DNA from: Pseudomonas veronii
GTDB taxonomy: Bacteria > Pseudomonadota > Gammaproteobacteria > Pseudomonadales > Pseudomonadaceae
Assembly: GCF_001439695.1 (NCBI RefSeq)
Contig: NZ_JYLL01000015.1
Span: 79,368 to 143,367 of the forward strand
Direction: 5' to 3'
DNA length: 64,000 nucleotides
The notes below the pieces were generated by a model, which saw only the letters and a program-made list of their open reading frames with translations, did not search any database and had not been told where the DNA came from. The position numbers were made by a program, and so were the translations under genes. Positions 1 through 11,500 of the stretch are shown here, in pieces. How positions within the stretch are numbered: position 1 is the first letter of the stretch; every line of letters begins with the position of its first letter.

Positions 1-967
1 CAAACACCACCGGGGCGCCGCCGTTGACCGGATGGCCGACCACCAGGCTCGGGCAGTACTGTTCTTCGAGCAGCTTGCGGGCCTGGGCGTCGGTCTTGGC
101 GTCGTCCACCAATTGCTCGACCACGGTTTTCAGCAAGTACACCTGCATGGCTTGCAGGTAACCGCATACGGCGGCGTTTTCTGCGTACTTTTCCGACAAC
201 GGTGACAGCAATGGCTGTAGGGCCAGGGTGATGGTTTCTTCGTTGAACTGACGCAGTTGGTTGTTCGACTCACGCTTCCACTGCGGCAGGCTGGCCAGCT
301 CTTCGTTGAGGCGTTCTTCCAGTTCGGAAATATCGGTGTGGAAGCGCTCGCGATCGACTTCCGGCAACTGCGAGAACTCGGCCTCGTCCAGCGCCTTGCC
401 GTCGAGCATCGGGGTGAACGCGATGTTGGAACTGTCGCGGTACAGCGCCACGTCCTTTTCCAGGGCCAGGCGTTCGATCACGTCCAATGCCTTGTCGTAA
501 CGCTGGTTGAACGCGCGGTCGATAGCGCTTTTGCGTTGTTGATACGTCGGGTGTTCGAACACTGCCGGGAAGGTCGCCACCAGGTTGTCGATCAAGCCGT
601 TGATGTCGCTGATGAACGCCGCGGCGCCGCCTGCCGGCAGTTCCAAGGCGCGGGGTTCGCGGGGTTCATCGAAATTATTCACATAGACCCAGTCCGACGG
701 GGTCTGCAGGCGTTTGCCTTCGGCCTTCAGGTAGCGTTTGACGAACGAAAAGCGGCCGGTGCCCGGCTCGCCCATGACAAACACGTTGTAACCGGGGCGT
801 GGCATGGCCACACCGAACTGCAAGGCTTCAACCGCACGTTCCTGGCCAAGCACACCGCGAAAGGGCTCCAAATCATTGGTGGTCGAGAAGCTGAACTGTT
901 CAGCGGAGAAAGGGCGAGTCAGCGCTTCGGGCGCTAGACGCAAGCTGGCAGCAACAGGATCAGGCAT
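1..967 (-). CDS. Lon-like AAA ATPase/protease, N-terminal part (cut by window edge)
   Basis: The reading frame runs leftward from an ATG at 965-967 and is still open at position 1, so about 322 residues are visible and the C-terminal protease domain, if present, lies outside. The N-terminus begins MPDPVAASLRL. A P-loop-like GEPGTGR at residues 66-72 has Arg where classical Walker A has Lys, as in the AAA_32/LonB-like family of large soluble ATP-dependent proteases. A helical, charged region follows (about residues 110-260), as in that family's substrate-interaction insert. Similar pseudomonad genes are annotated as ATP-dependent protease. The family call is fairly secure; proteolytic activity cannot be judged without the C-terminus. 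Confidence 0.75.
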   Translation of the reverse strand, partial: MPDPVAASLRLAPEALTRPFSAEQFSFSTTNDLEPFRGVLGQERAVEALQFGVAMPRPGYNVFVMGEPGTGRFSFVKRYLKAEGKRLQTPSDWVYVNNFDEPREPRALELPAGGAAAFISDINGLIDNLVATFPAVFEHPTYQQRKSAIDRAFNQRYDKALDVIERLALEKDVALYRDSSNIAFTPMLDGKALDEAEFSQLPEVDRERFHTDISELEERLNEELASLPQWKRESNNQLRQFNEETITLALQPLLSPLSEKYAENAAVCGYLQAMQVYLLKTVVEQLVDDAKTDAQARKLLEEQYCPSLVVGHPVNGGAPVVF

Positions 968-1234
968 CGGGCTTCCTTACATCAGGCGGGGCAGATGGCG
1001 GCATTCTGGCTCTCTGTTACGCGCTCTGGCAAGGCGCGCCTGAGGTAAAGCATAGACACGGGCTGCGTCCTACAAAAAAATCGAGATATCTCTGATTGTT
1101 TTATTAAAAATCACGGAACCCCTGGAACCTGCCTAAACTCCAAACTGCGCGGGCTGGACTAATAACCGGCCCCTAAGGCGCGTTACTGCGCCTGAACCCT
1201 TGTCCATTGGTTTGCACACAAAGAGAACAAAGCT

Positions 1235-1723
1235 ATGAAACGGATCCTTCTCGGTACTCTCTTCACCGTCGTTTCCCTCAACGCAATGGCTGAATCACCC
1301 GGTGGCCCGAACTGCGGTTGGGGCAACATGCTGTTCGAAGGCCAGCGCGGCACGCCGGCGCACTTCCTGGCGTCCACCACCAACGGCACCTCGGGCAACG
1401 CTACCTTCGGCATGACCTCGGGCACCAACGGTTGCAGCACCAACAGTGCCCTGACCTACGGCGGCAAATCGTGGATTGCCATGAATGGCATGATGAACGA
1501 GCTGTCCGAAGACATGGCCAAAGGCAATGGCGAGGCGCTGACCACCTACGCCGTGGTACTGGGCGTTGCACCAGAAGATCGCGAGCACTTTGCTGCCGTG
1601 ACCCACGAGCACTTCCAGCAAATCTTCAGCAAGGCCGACGTGACCGCTGACGATGTCCACAACAACACCCTGGCTGTACTGAAAAGTGATGCCCGCCTGG
1701 CGAAATACGCAACCCAGGCTTAA
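1235..1723 (+). CDS. DUF3015 family secreted protein
   Basis: 162 residues. A cleavable signal peptide (MKRILLGTLFTVVSLNAMA) is followed by a Cys- and Gly-rich first half containing GPNCGWGNM and TSGTNGCSTN, typical of DUF3015 proteins of Pseudomonas, which are exported and of unknown function. The two conserved Cys could form a disulfide in the periplasm. The second half is helical and acidic (NELSEDMAKGNGEAL). It stands alone, divergent from the Lon-like gene, and is followed at once by a strong hairpin terminator, so it is probably monocistronic. Function unknown. Confidence 0.8.
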   Translation: MKRILLGTLFTVVSLNAMAESPGGPNCGWGNMLFEGQRGTPAHFLASTTNGTSGNATFGMTSGTNGCSTNSALTYGGKSWIAMNGMMNELSEDMAKGNGEALTTYAVVLGVAPEDREHFAAVTHEHFQQIFSKADVTADDVHNNTLAVLKSDARLAKYATQA

Positions 1724-1733
1724 GCTCGAGCCG

Positions 1734-1766
1734 CCCGCGCCCTCCAAGGCGCGGGTCTTATTTTTG
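1734..1766 (+). terminator. Rho-independent terminator after the DUF3015 gene
   Basis: GC-rich inverted repeat (CCCGCGCC / GGCGCGGG) with a short loop followed by TCTTATTTTT, beginning 11 bases past the stop codon of the upstream gene. Confidence 0.8.
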
Positions 1767-1815
1767 GACCCGCCTCCCCGCTTGGGTCTCACTTTTTCCG
1801 ACTTAAGTTGCCCCT

Positions 1816-3669
1816 ATGCTCAAACGCCTTGCCTGGATGGCACTCTTCGCCTGCGCCCCGTTGTATGCGGCGCCGCATCTTGATGATCAACGTTTGCAGC
1901 AATTGGCCAACGATCCGTTCTGGTTGTCCTTGGGCCATTACGAAGCCGGCAAAGTCAGTGGCTGGCGCAGCTATGTCAGCGACAAAAAATTCTTCCTCGC
2001 CGCCGATGGCGCCCATCACCCGGATGCCGAACTCAAGGCCACCGTCGACGCGCTCTACGCGCCGGCCAGCCTGGGTGAAAAACATGCGCAATGCGTTTAC
2101 CCCGCACGTACCCGCTGGCTCAAGGACCGGTTGCAACTGACCGACCTGCCCGCCGTGGGCTGCAACGAATTCAAGCAATGGTTCAAGGACGTCGCGCCCC
2201 ATAGCGCGGTGATGATCTTCCCGGCGGCCTACCTCAACAGCCCTTCATCGATGTTCGGCCACACCCTGCTGCGCATCGACCAGGCCGACGTGCAGAGCAA
2301 CAACACCGCGCTGCTCAGCTATGCGATCAACTTCGGCGCGTACATCGAAGGCTCGGACAACAGCATCCTCTACGCCTGGAAAGGCCTGATGGGCGGCTAC
2401 CCCGGCCTGTTCGCCCTGGTGCCCTACCAGGAAAAACTCTCCGAATACCGCAGCCTGGAGAACCGCGACCTGTGGGAATACCGCCTGAACCTGACCCAGG
2501 TCGAGACCGAGCGCATGGTCGAGCACGTGTGGGAACTCAAGCAGATCCAGTTCGACTACTTCTTCTTCGACGAAAACTGCTCCTACCGCCTGTTGGAGTT
2601 GCTGCAAGTGGCCCGCCCCGGCCTGCGCCTGACCGAGCAATTCCCGCTCACTGCGATCCCCACCGACACGGTCAAGGCCGTGAAAGACGCCGGCCTGGTC
2701 GAGAAGATCGACTATCGCCCGTCCCGTGAGCGCGAGTTGCTGGAACGCGCCAAACCGCTGGACAGCGACGAGCAGCAATGGGTGCTGAAAGTCAGCGACG
2801 ACCAGAAACAACTGCAGGCGCCCGCGTTTAAAGCGTTGCCGCGCGAGCGCCAGGCGCTGATCATCGACGCCGCCTACCGCCTCGGCCGCTACCGCGCCAA
2901 TGGCCTGGAGCGCGACACCGAACGCTCCCAACGCAGCTTCGAACTGCTGCGTGCGATCAACCAGAACCCCGCGCCCGACCTGAAGATCACGCCCCCAGGC
3001 CTGCCGGAAACCGGCCATGAATCACGCACCTGGCAAGCCGGCATCGGCACGCGTGGCGACAAAGCCTTCGGCGAATACGGCCTGCGCATGGCCTACCACG
3101 ACCTCAACGACAACGCCGAAGGCTTCCCCCTCGGCGCGCAGATCGAGATCCTGCAAATGAAACTGCGCCAGTACGAAGGCAACCACTGGCAACTGCAGCA
3201 ACTGGACCTGGCCACCATCCGCTCCCTGACTCCGCGCAACGCGTTGCTGCAACCCTGGTCATGGCAAGTCACCGGCGGCCTGGAACGCGTGCCGGGCAAA
3301 CACGACGATGAAACCCTGGTCGCCCACGTCAACGGCGGCGCCGGCGGCACCTGGCAACTGCGCGACGACATGCTCGGCTTCGCCCTCGGCACCGTGCGCG
3401 TGGAACACAACAACGACTTCAGCGAAGCCATCTCCCCCGCCGCCGGTTTCAACACCGGCGTACTGTGGAAAAACCCGCTGGGCAACCTGAGCCTGGAAGC
3501 CAAGGGAGATTTCTTCACCAATGGCGAAGTACGGCGCAGCATCAGCCTGAACCAGCAGTGGGAATTGTCGCGCAACCTCGGCCTGCGCCTGAGCGCCCAA
3601 CGCGAGTACAGCCACTTGTCGACGCCGGTGAATGAGGTAATGCTTGAGATGAAGTGGTATCACTACTGA
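1816..3669 (+). CDS. DUF4105 (Lnb N-terminal domain-like) envelope protein
   Basis: 617 residues with signal peptide MLKRLAWMALFACAPLYA. The central part, about residues 120-290, contains the DUF4105 core: an SPSSMFGHTLLRID stretch and FFFDENCSYRLLELL, whose conserved Ser/His/Cys pattern resembles a papain-like (NlpC/P60-related) fold. The C-terminal 200 residues are rich in alternating aromatic and polar residues (for example LGNLSLEAKGDFF) and end in Tyr, suggesting beta-strands and outer-membrane association. It lies 34 bp upstream of chorismate mutase on the same strand, possibly co-transcribed. The family has no settled function; peptidoglycan or lipid hydrolysis is only a guess. Confidence 0.75.
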   Translation: MLKRLAWMALFACAPLYAAPHLDDQRLQQLANDPFWLSLGHYEAGKVSGWRSYVSDKKFFLAADGAHHPDAELKATVDALYAPASLGEKHAQCVYPARTRWLKDRLQLTDLPAVGCNEFKQWFKDVAPHSAVMIFPAAYLNSPSSMFGHTLLRIDQADVQSNNTALLSYAINFGAYIEGSDNSILYAWKGLMGGYPGLFALVPYQEKLSEYRSLENRDLWEYRLNLTQVETERMVEHVWELKQIQFDYFFFDENCSYRLLELLQVARPGLRLTEQFPLTAIPTDTVKAVKDAGLVEKIDYRPSRERELLERAKPLDSDEQQWVLKVSDDQKQLQAPAFKALPRERQALIIDAAYRLGRYRANGLERDTERSQRSFELLRAINQNPAPDLKITPPGLPETGHESRTWQAGIGTRGDKAFGEYGLRMAYHDLNDNAEGFPLGAQIEILQMKLRQYEGNHWQLQQLDLATIRSLTPRNALLQPWSWQVTGGLERVPGKHDDETLVAHVNGGAGGTWQLRDDMLGFALGTVRVEHNNDFSEAISPAAGFNTGVLWKNPLGNLSLEAKGDFFTNGEVRRSISLNQQWELSRNLGLRLSAQREYSHLSTPVNEVMLEMKWYHY

Positions 3670-3703
3670 CCAACGCCCAACCAGAATCAGGAGTTCACTC
3701 AAC

Positions 3704-4009
3704 ATGGCCGTTACCTGCACCACCCTTGAAGAAGTCCGAAGCAACATCGACCGCCTCGACCAGCAAATCGTCAGCCTGTTGGCCGAACGCGGCCACTACG
3801 TTTCCCAGGCGGCACGCTTCAAAAAAGACACCGACGGCGTCAAGGCACCACAGCGCGTCGAACAGGTGATCAGCAAAGTACGCAATCTGTCCCAAACGGT
3901 CGGCGCCAATCCCGACGTCACCGAACAGGTGTACCGCGCGATGATTGCGGCGTTTATCCAGCAAGAATTGGCTGAGCATGCTGCGCTGGCCAGCCATCAG
4001 ATGACATAG
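3704..4009 (+). CDS. Monofunctional AroQ-class chorismate mutase
   Basis: 101 residues, all-helical AroQ fold: the opening EEVRSNIDRLDQQIVSLLAERG followed by a helix with FKKDTDGVKAPQRVEQV matches the chorismate mutase type II family, with Arg and Lys at the expected substrate-contacting places. It has no signal peptide, so it should act in the cytoplasm converting chorismate to prephenate. PchB-like isochorismate-pyruvate lyase is the alternative, but there are no salicylate or siderophore genes nearby. The start has a good AGGAG about 9 bases upstream. It probably shares a transcript with the preceding envelope gene. Confidence 0.8.
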   Translation: MAVTCTTLEEVRSNIDRLDQQIVSLLAERGHYVSQAARFKKDTDGVKAPQRVEQVISKVRNLSQTVGANPDVTEQVYRAMIAAFIQQELAEHAALASHQMT

Positions 4010-4103
4010 CACCCAACACCTTTCTCACCCCCCTTTCACATCCCCCCGACGAATCCCCTTCTAAACTTCCCCTATCAGCCGTGAAACGGCCAGGGAGCAA
4101 GTA

Positions 4104-4460
4104 ATGTGGCGGTATGCAGTAATGCTGTGTGCGGTGCTGGGGTTGTCGGGTTGCCAATCGACCCATCAGGAGTTGCTGGCCAAGGGTTATCCACCGGCGT
4201 TTGCCGATGGCTTCGATGACGGTTGCAGCAGTGGTCGCCAGGCCGCGGGGGTGATCACCGGGGAGTTTCGCAAGAATGTGCCGCGTTATCTGAAAGACCG
4301 CGTATACGCCGAAGGCTGGGAAGATGGCTTTCGCCAGTGCAAGGCGATGCGCGAAAACGAAGAGTTGCGCGACTACAAAGACCATCACTGGGACGAGCGC
4401 GAGCGCGCCTGGCAGCAGGAGAAGGATCGCGACGCAGCCAAGGCTTATCGCTCGCAATAG
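4104..4460 (+). CDS. Small lipoprotein of unknown function
   Basis: 118 residues. The N-terminus MWRYAVMLCAVLGLSGC ends in a lipobox (LSGC), so the mature protein should be lipidated at Cys17. The mature part is strongly charged and contains a repeated theme, FADGFDDGCSSGRQAAG and YAEGWEDGFRQCKAMR, two copies of an (F/Y)A(D/E)G(F/W)(D/E)DG-like motif. The C-terminal third is a likely amphipathic helix rich in Glu, Arg and Lys. A good ribosome-binding site (AGGGAGCAAGTA) precedes the ATG. No enzymatic motif was seen. Confidence 0.75.
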   Translation: MWRYAVMLCAVLGLSGCQSTHQELLAKGYPPAFADGFDDGCSSGRQAAGVITGEFRKNVPRYLKDRVYAEGWEDGFRQCKAMRENEELRDYKDHHWDERERAWQQEKDRDAAKAYRSQ

Positions 4461-4530
4461 GTCGCTTTCAGACATTCGTCGAAACTAAAGTGCGGCGAAC
4501 ATGGCCCAAACGCTATAGAGGGAGCCTGTC

Positions 4531-5028
4531 ATGAGCCGAGCTTTTGTGAATGAAGACAGCGCCGCCGCCCAGGCCGACCCACCGGTCGAGCGTCAGGTCA
4601 GCGAGCAACCCAATCGCCTCACCGCGCGCGGGTTGGCGCAGTTACAGGCCAAGGTCGCGCAGTTGCAGCAGGAATACAGCGTCGAATCCGCCAAGGGCGA
4701 ACAGGCCGACAAACAGCGCCAGGCCGACCTTGAGCGGGATTTGCGTTACTTCAACCAGCGGCTACAGAGTGCCCAGGTGGTGGCGCCGGCTGTGTCCACC
4801 GACAAGGTGCAGATCGGCAGTTGGGTGACCTTTGCCAATGAGCAGGACGAGCAACAGCGCATTCAGTTGGTCGGTGAAGACCAGGCCGATGCCGGTGCGG
4901 GCCTGATCAACTGGGGTTCGCCCCTGGGTCGGGCGCTGCTCGGGGCGCGGGTGGGCGACGAGGTGCTGTGGCAGCGCCCCGTCGGCGATCAGTTGATCGA
5001 AGTGCTGCGCATCGAGGCCGAGACCTAG
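4531..5028 (+). CDS. GreA/GreB-like transcription factor homologue
   Basis: 165 residues. Residues about 30-90 form the N-terminal coiled coil (RLTARGLAQLQAKVAQLQQE). Residues about 95-165 form the FKBP-like C-terminal domain ending in SPLGRALLGARVGDEVLW and LIEVLRIE, the Gre family signature. The coil is about 13 residues shorter than in GreA and lacks the conserved GDLKENAEY tip bearing the acidic residues that stimulate RNA polymerase transcript cleavage. It may therefore bind the secondary channel without cleavage activity. Strong GAGGGAG ribosome-binding site. It converges with gdhA and its last codons overlap the end of gdhA by 4 bases. Confidence 0.75.
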   Translation: MSRAFVNEDSAAAQADPPVERQVSEQPNRLTARGLAQLQAKVAQLQQEYSVESAKGEQADKQRQADLERDLRYFNQRLQSAQVVAPAVSTDKVQIGSWVTFANEQDEQQRIQLVGEDQADAGAGLINWGSPLGRALLGARVGDEVLWQRPVGDQLIEVLRIEAET

Positions 5029-6362
5029 ACGATGCCTTGGGCCAGCATCGCGTCGGCGACTTTGACGAAGCCGGCGATATTCGCGCCTTTCACGTAGTTG
5101 ATCCGGCCGTTTTCCTCACCGTAATGCACGCACGCGTGGTGGATCGACTGCATGATGTTGTGCAGTTTGCTGTCCACCTCACCGGCGGTCCACAGCAGGC
5201 GCATGGCGTTCTGCGACATTTCCAGGCCACTCACCGCCACGCCGCCAGCGTTGGACGCCTTACCCGGGGCGAACAGAATGCCTGCATCGATAAAGATATC
5301 CACAGCCTCCAGGGTGGTCGGCATGTTGGCGCCTTCGGCCACGCAGAGGCAGCCGTTGCGCAACAGGGCGCGGGCAGCGTCGGCGTTGAGTTCGTTCTGG
5401 GTGGCGCATGGCAGCGCGATGTCGCACGCCAGTTCCCACGGGGTTTTACCGGCGCGGAACTCCAGGCCGTAACGGGCCGCCAGTTCGCTGATGCGACCGC
5501 GCTGGACGTTTTTCAGCTCCAGCAGCGCCGACCATTGCTCCTCCGTCAACCCGTTTTCGGCGTACAGGGTGCCTTCGGAGTCGGACAGCGAAATCACCTT
5601 GCCGCCCAGGTCCATGACCTTGCGCGCCGCGTATTGCGCCACGTTACCGGAGCCGGAGACCGCCACGCGCTTGCCCTCGACCCGCAGGCCATCGCGCTTG
5701 AGCATTTCTTCAGCGAAGTACACGCAACCGAAACCGGTGGCTTCGGGGCGGATCAAGCTGCCGCCGTAGGTCATGCCTTTGCCGGTCAGCACGGAGGTGA
5801 ACTGGTTGCTCAGGCGCTTGTACTGGCCGAACAGGAAGCCGATCTCGCGGGCGCCCACACCGATATCGCCGGCCGGGACGTCCACGTCGGCGCCGATATG
5901 GCGGTACAACTCGCTCATGAACGCCTGGCAGAAGCGCATCACTTCGGCGTCGCTCTTGCCCTTGGGGTCGAAGTCCGAACCGCCTTTGCCGCCGCCCATG
6001 GGCAACGAGGTCAGGGAGTTTTTGAAGGTCTGTTCGAAGGCGAGGAATTTCAATACGCCCAGGTTGACCGACGGGTGAAAGCGCAGGCCGCCCTTGTACG
6101 GGCCGATGGCACTGTTCATCTGGATACGGAAACCGCGGTTGACCTGAACCTTGCCGTGATCATCGACCCACGACACCCGGAAAGTAATCGCACGTTCCGG
6201 CTCGCAGATGCGCTCCAGGATGCCCGAGGTCAGGTAGTGAGGATTGGCTTCAAGAAACGGCCACAGGCTGCGTAGGACTTCTTCTACGGCCTGGTGGAAT
6301 TCCGGCTGGTCGGGGTCGCGTTTCTTCAGGCGGGCAAGGAAGGATTCAACGGATTCGATCAT
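5025..6362 (-). CDS. gdhA: NADP-specific glutamate dehydrogenase
   Basis: 445 residues, matching the usual hexameric bacterial enzyme (about 447). It makes glutamate from 2-oxoglutarate, ammonia and NADPH. Diagnostic motifs: PYKGGLRFHPSVN and the catalytic-lysine region PMGGGKGGSDFDPKGKS, then the Rossmann segment VAVSGSGNVAQYAARK and, near the end, ASNAGGVAVSGLEMSQNA. I chose the ATG at 6360-6362 (MIESVESFLARLKKRDP). An in-frame TTG five codons upstream is less likely because the GAG before the ATG serves as ribosome-binding site. It converges with the Gre-like gene. Confidence 0.95.
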   Translation of the reverse strand: MIESVESFLARLKKRDPDQPEFHQAVEEVLRSLWPFLEANPHYLTSGILERICEPERAITFRVSWVDDHGKVQVNRGFRIQMNSAIGPYKGGLRFHPSVNLGVLKFLAFEQTFKNSLTSLPMGGGKGGSDFDPKGKSDAEVMRFCQAFMSELYRHIGADVDVPAGDIGVGAREIGFLFGQYKRLSNQFTSVLTGKGMTYGGSLIRPEATGFGCVYFAEEMLKRDGLRVEGKRVAVSGSGNVAQYAARKVMDLGGKVISLSDSEGTLYAENGLTEEQWSALLELKNVQRGRISELAARYGLEFRAGKTPWELACDIALPCATQNELNADAARALLRNGCLCVAEGANMPTTLEAVDIFIDAGILFAPGKASNAGGVAVSGLEMSQNAMRLLWTAGEVDSKLHNIMQSIHHACVHYGEENGRINYVKGANIAGFVKVADAMLAQGIV

Positions 6363-6562
6363 GAAAAGTCTCGGCAAATTTATTGTCGTTAAGGGCGATT
6401 GAGCCGGACTTTATCAATTCATGTCGCACCGCGACAGGGCAAAATGTCGCCTTTGTGAATTTAAATGGTGCATTGGATATAAATAAACCTGAAAAACAGG
6501 CATTTATCGCACCTAAAAGGGGATTTCAAAACGGCGCCATGCACCAACTGAAAAACCGCTAT

Positions 6563-6592
6563 CGGAGGCAAGCCTCCTCCCACATTTGATCG
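6563..6592. repeat. REP-type palindrome (single)
   Basis: A degenerate single REP palindrome (GGAGGCAAGCCTCC flanked by CCCACATTTGATC) in the gdhA-ettA interval. It belongs to the same general family as the GTGGGAGGGGGC elements elsewhere in the window. Confidence 0.6.
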
Positions 6593-6614
6593 ATGTTCGT
6601 CAGGAAGTCATGGG

Positions 6615-6641
6615 CAAAAAAAACGGAGCCCGAAGGCTCCG
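6615..6641 (-). terminator. Rho-independent terminator of ettA
   Basis: On the minus strand, CGGAGCC-TTCG-GGCTCCG is followed by eight T residues, with a very stable TTCG tetraloop, about 20 bases beyond the ettA stop codon. Confidence 0.9.
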
Positions 6642-6661
6642 CTTTTCCAAACCGACCCGAA

Positions 6662-8326
<1,665 letters not shown>

Positions 8327-8572
8327 GGTGAACCTAGCGTCAGTGACTGATGAATTGAGCGGGCGAAGCCCGTGCCAGACCATGCGCCGCGCGGGCCGTT
8401 GACCTTGATCAATGCCTGCGAGCGGAAAAAGCCTGATTGTCTGGGGCTGGAACGCCCCCGCGTAACCGGCAAAGCTACCTGAATGCGCCAGGGCAGTCCA
8501 GCCAGGCAGGACTGGCACTTTGCCACAAGTCAAGGCATGCTAGCCGCCCTCCGGGCGTCCGGCTTATAGTGC

Positions 8573-11500
8573 ATGTCGCGCGCCAGTCCAGCCAAACCGC
8601 AGGATCACAGTTTGTCCAACGTCACGCCGCCTACTCCCCTGCGCGCCGCTCACATAGCGCCGGGAGCGCCCCTGCACGGCACCCTCAAAGGCGCATTGGC
8701 GACGCTTGTCCTCATGTTGCTCGCGTTATTGTTCTGGCAACTGCTCGACCAACTGCAGCAGAACCAGAAAAACCAGCAGCAATACACCATCGACTACAGC
8801 GCCGACCTGGCGGAACAGATCAGCCTGAACATGGCCCTGAGCGCACAGATCGCCCTGAATCTGCTGCCGATGGTCGAGCCGCCGCGCAACGACGAACAGC
8901 AACAGGCGTTGATGCTCAGCTTGCAACGCTCTCTGCCGGAACTGCGCAGCTTCGCGCTGCTCGCCCCCAGCGGCGCGATAATCCGCGACACGGCCAAAGA
9001 CAGCCAGGACAGCGACTTCCTCGAGGAACTGGTCAAGCGCAGCCATTCCCAGCCCTACTACCTGAGCAACGACAACAACGGCACCATCATTTATCTGCTG
9101 CTGCATCAGCCCAGTGGCGATTCGAAAATGTACTGGGCGCTGCGCCTGGCGCCGAACTACCTGGCCAACCTTACCCGCCAGGATGGCCAGGGCCAGCGGC
9201 CGATGTGGGCCGTCGAGAATCGCCTGAACCACCACGTAGTCAGCCGTGACAGCGGCATGCCGACACAATTGGCCGCCGCCCTGACCCCGGACGAGTTGAA
9301 AAAAAGCGTGCTGGTCACGCCACTGAGCAAAAGCGACTGGCAACTGCGCGGCCTCTTCGACCGTAACGCCGTGCTGGAACAATTGCTGCCGGCGTTTATC
9401 GGCAAGTGCCTGCTGGGCCTGGCCTTCTCGTTGGTACCGGTGATCGTGCTGTTGAATATGCGCCGCCGCCAGCGCCAGGTGAACGAAGGTCGGCGGCGTT
9501 ATCAGGATATTTTCGAAGGCACCGGCGTGGCCCTGTGCGTGCTTGACCTGTCGGGGCTCAACGCGTTCTTCGACAAGGCCAAGATCCGCACGCGCGAGCA
9601 ATTGCACGGGTGGCTGCAGGGCAACCCCGAAGCGCGTCGCCAGTTGCTCAAGGAACTGCGCGTCACCGAGGTCAACCAGGTGGCGGTGCGCCTGTTGAAC
9701 GTCAGCTCGTGCGAGCAAGCCTGGGAACGCCTGATCGATGACTGCCCACGCAACGCCACGGCCATCGGCTATCAGGTGCTCGAGGCGGTGCTGACCCAAC
9801 AGAACCAGTTGGAACTGGAAATCCAGCTCAACGATGTGCTCGGCAACAACCAATACCTGTGGCTGGTGATGCGCCTGCCGGAACAGCGCGACGACTTCAA
9901 GGCGGTGATCCTCAGCATCAGCGACATCACCAGCCGCAAGCTGATCGAACTGTCGCTGGTGGAGCGCGAAAGTTTCTGGTCGGACGTGGTGCGAACCGTG
10001 CCCGATCACCTGTATGTGCAGGATGTGATCAGCCAGCGGATGATTTTCAGCAACCACCACCTGGGCCACACCCTCGGCTACAACAAGGCCGAATTGCAGC
10101 AAATGGGCGAGTACTTCTGGGAAATCCTGCTGCACCCCGAGGACGCCGAGCATTACCACGACTTGCGCCAGCAGCAGCGCCAGGCCGGTTATTCGAGCCA
10201 ACTGCAATGCCAGTTGCGCTTTCGCCACCGCAACAATCAATGGCGCCGCTTCGATATCCGCGAGCAAGCCCTGGCCGGGGACAAGACCGCGCAGGTCACG
10301 CGCATCATCGGCGTGGCCAAGGACATTACCGATCAGATCGAGGCCAGCGAATCCCTGCGTGACAGCGAACAGCGCTACCGCATGCTGGCCGAAAGCATCA
10401 GCGACGTGATCTGCTCCACCGACAGCCGCCTCGCCCTCAACTACATCAGCCCCTCGGTCAACGCCGTGCTGGGCTATGACGTGGACTGGGTGTTCAAGAA
10501 TGGCTGGCAGTCGATCATCGCCAACCCGCAGCAATTGGCCGGCATCTACAGCCTGGTCGAGCAAGTCAGCCGGGCCTTGGGCGACGCCGAGGCGCTGGCC
10601 AAGCTGCGCGATGACATCCACACCCAACTGTACCTGTTCGACTGCCTGCGCGCCGACGGGCGTAAAGTTCCGATCGAGCTGCGCCTGGTGCTGGTGTGGG
10701 ACGAGCACGGCGCCTTCGAGGGCATCCTCGGCGTCGGCCGCGATATCAGCCAGCAGCGCCGCGCCGAGAAAGACCTGCGCATGGCCGCCACGGTATTCGA
10801 GCACTCCACGTCGGCGATCCTGATCACCGACCCGGCCGGCTATATCGTGCAGGCCAACGAGGCGTTCAGCCGCGTCAGTGGCTACGCCGTGGCGGACGTG
10901 CTCGACCAGTTGCCGAACATGCTCACCGTCGACGAGCAGCAGGAAGCCCACCTGCGCTATGTGCTCAAGCAGTTGCACCAGCACAGCACCTGGGAAGGCG
11001 AAGTGTGGCTCAAGCGCCGCAACGGCGAGCATTACCCGGCCTGGGTCGGCATTACCGCCGTGTTCGACGATGAAGGCGACCTGGCCAGCTACGTCTGCTT
11101 CTTCAGCGATATCAGCGAGCGCAAGGCCAGCGAACAGCGCATCCACCGCCTGGCCTATTACGACGCCCTGACCCACCTGCCCAACCGCACGCTGTTCCAG
11201 GACCGCCTGCACACCGCACTGCAGTCGGCCGAACGGCAGAAGTCGTGGGTGGTGCTGATGTTCCTCGACCTCGACCGCTTCAAACCGATCAACGACTCCC
11301 TGGGCCACGCCGCCGGCGACCGCATGCTCAAGGAGATGGCTACCCGCCTGCTCGGTTGCGTGGCCGAAGACGACACCGTGGCGCGCATGGGCGGTGACGA
11401 GTTCACCCTGCTCCTGCAGCCGCGGATCAGCCGCGAAATGGCGCTGAACCGCGCGATTCACGTGGCCGAGCAAATCCTCGCCAGCCTGGTCAGACCGTTC

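Noticed and set aside
6363..6377. In-frame TTG as the gdhA start
   Set aside because: It adds five residues not shared with the family, and the GAG before the ATG at 6362 would then lie inside the gene.
8403..8412. TTGATCAA near 8405 as an ANR box for ettA or morA
   Set aside because: The half-sites are directly adjacent without the required four-base spacer.
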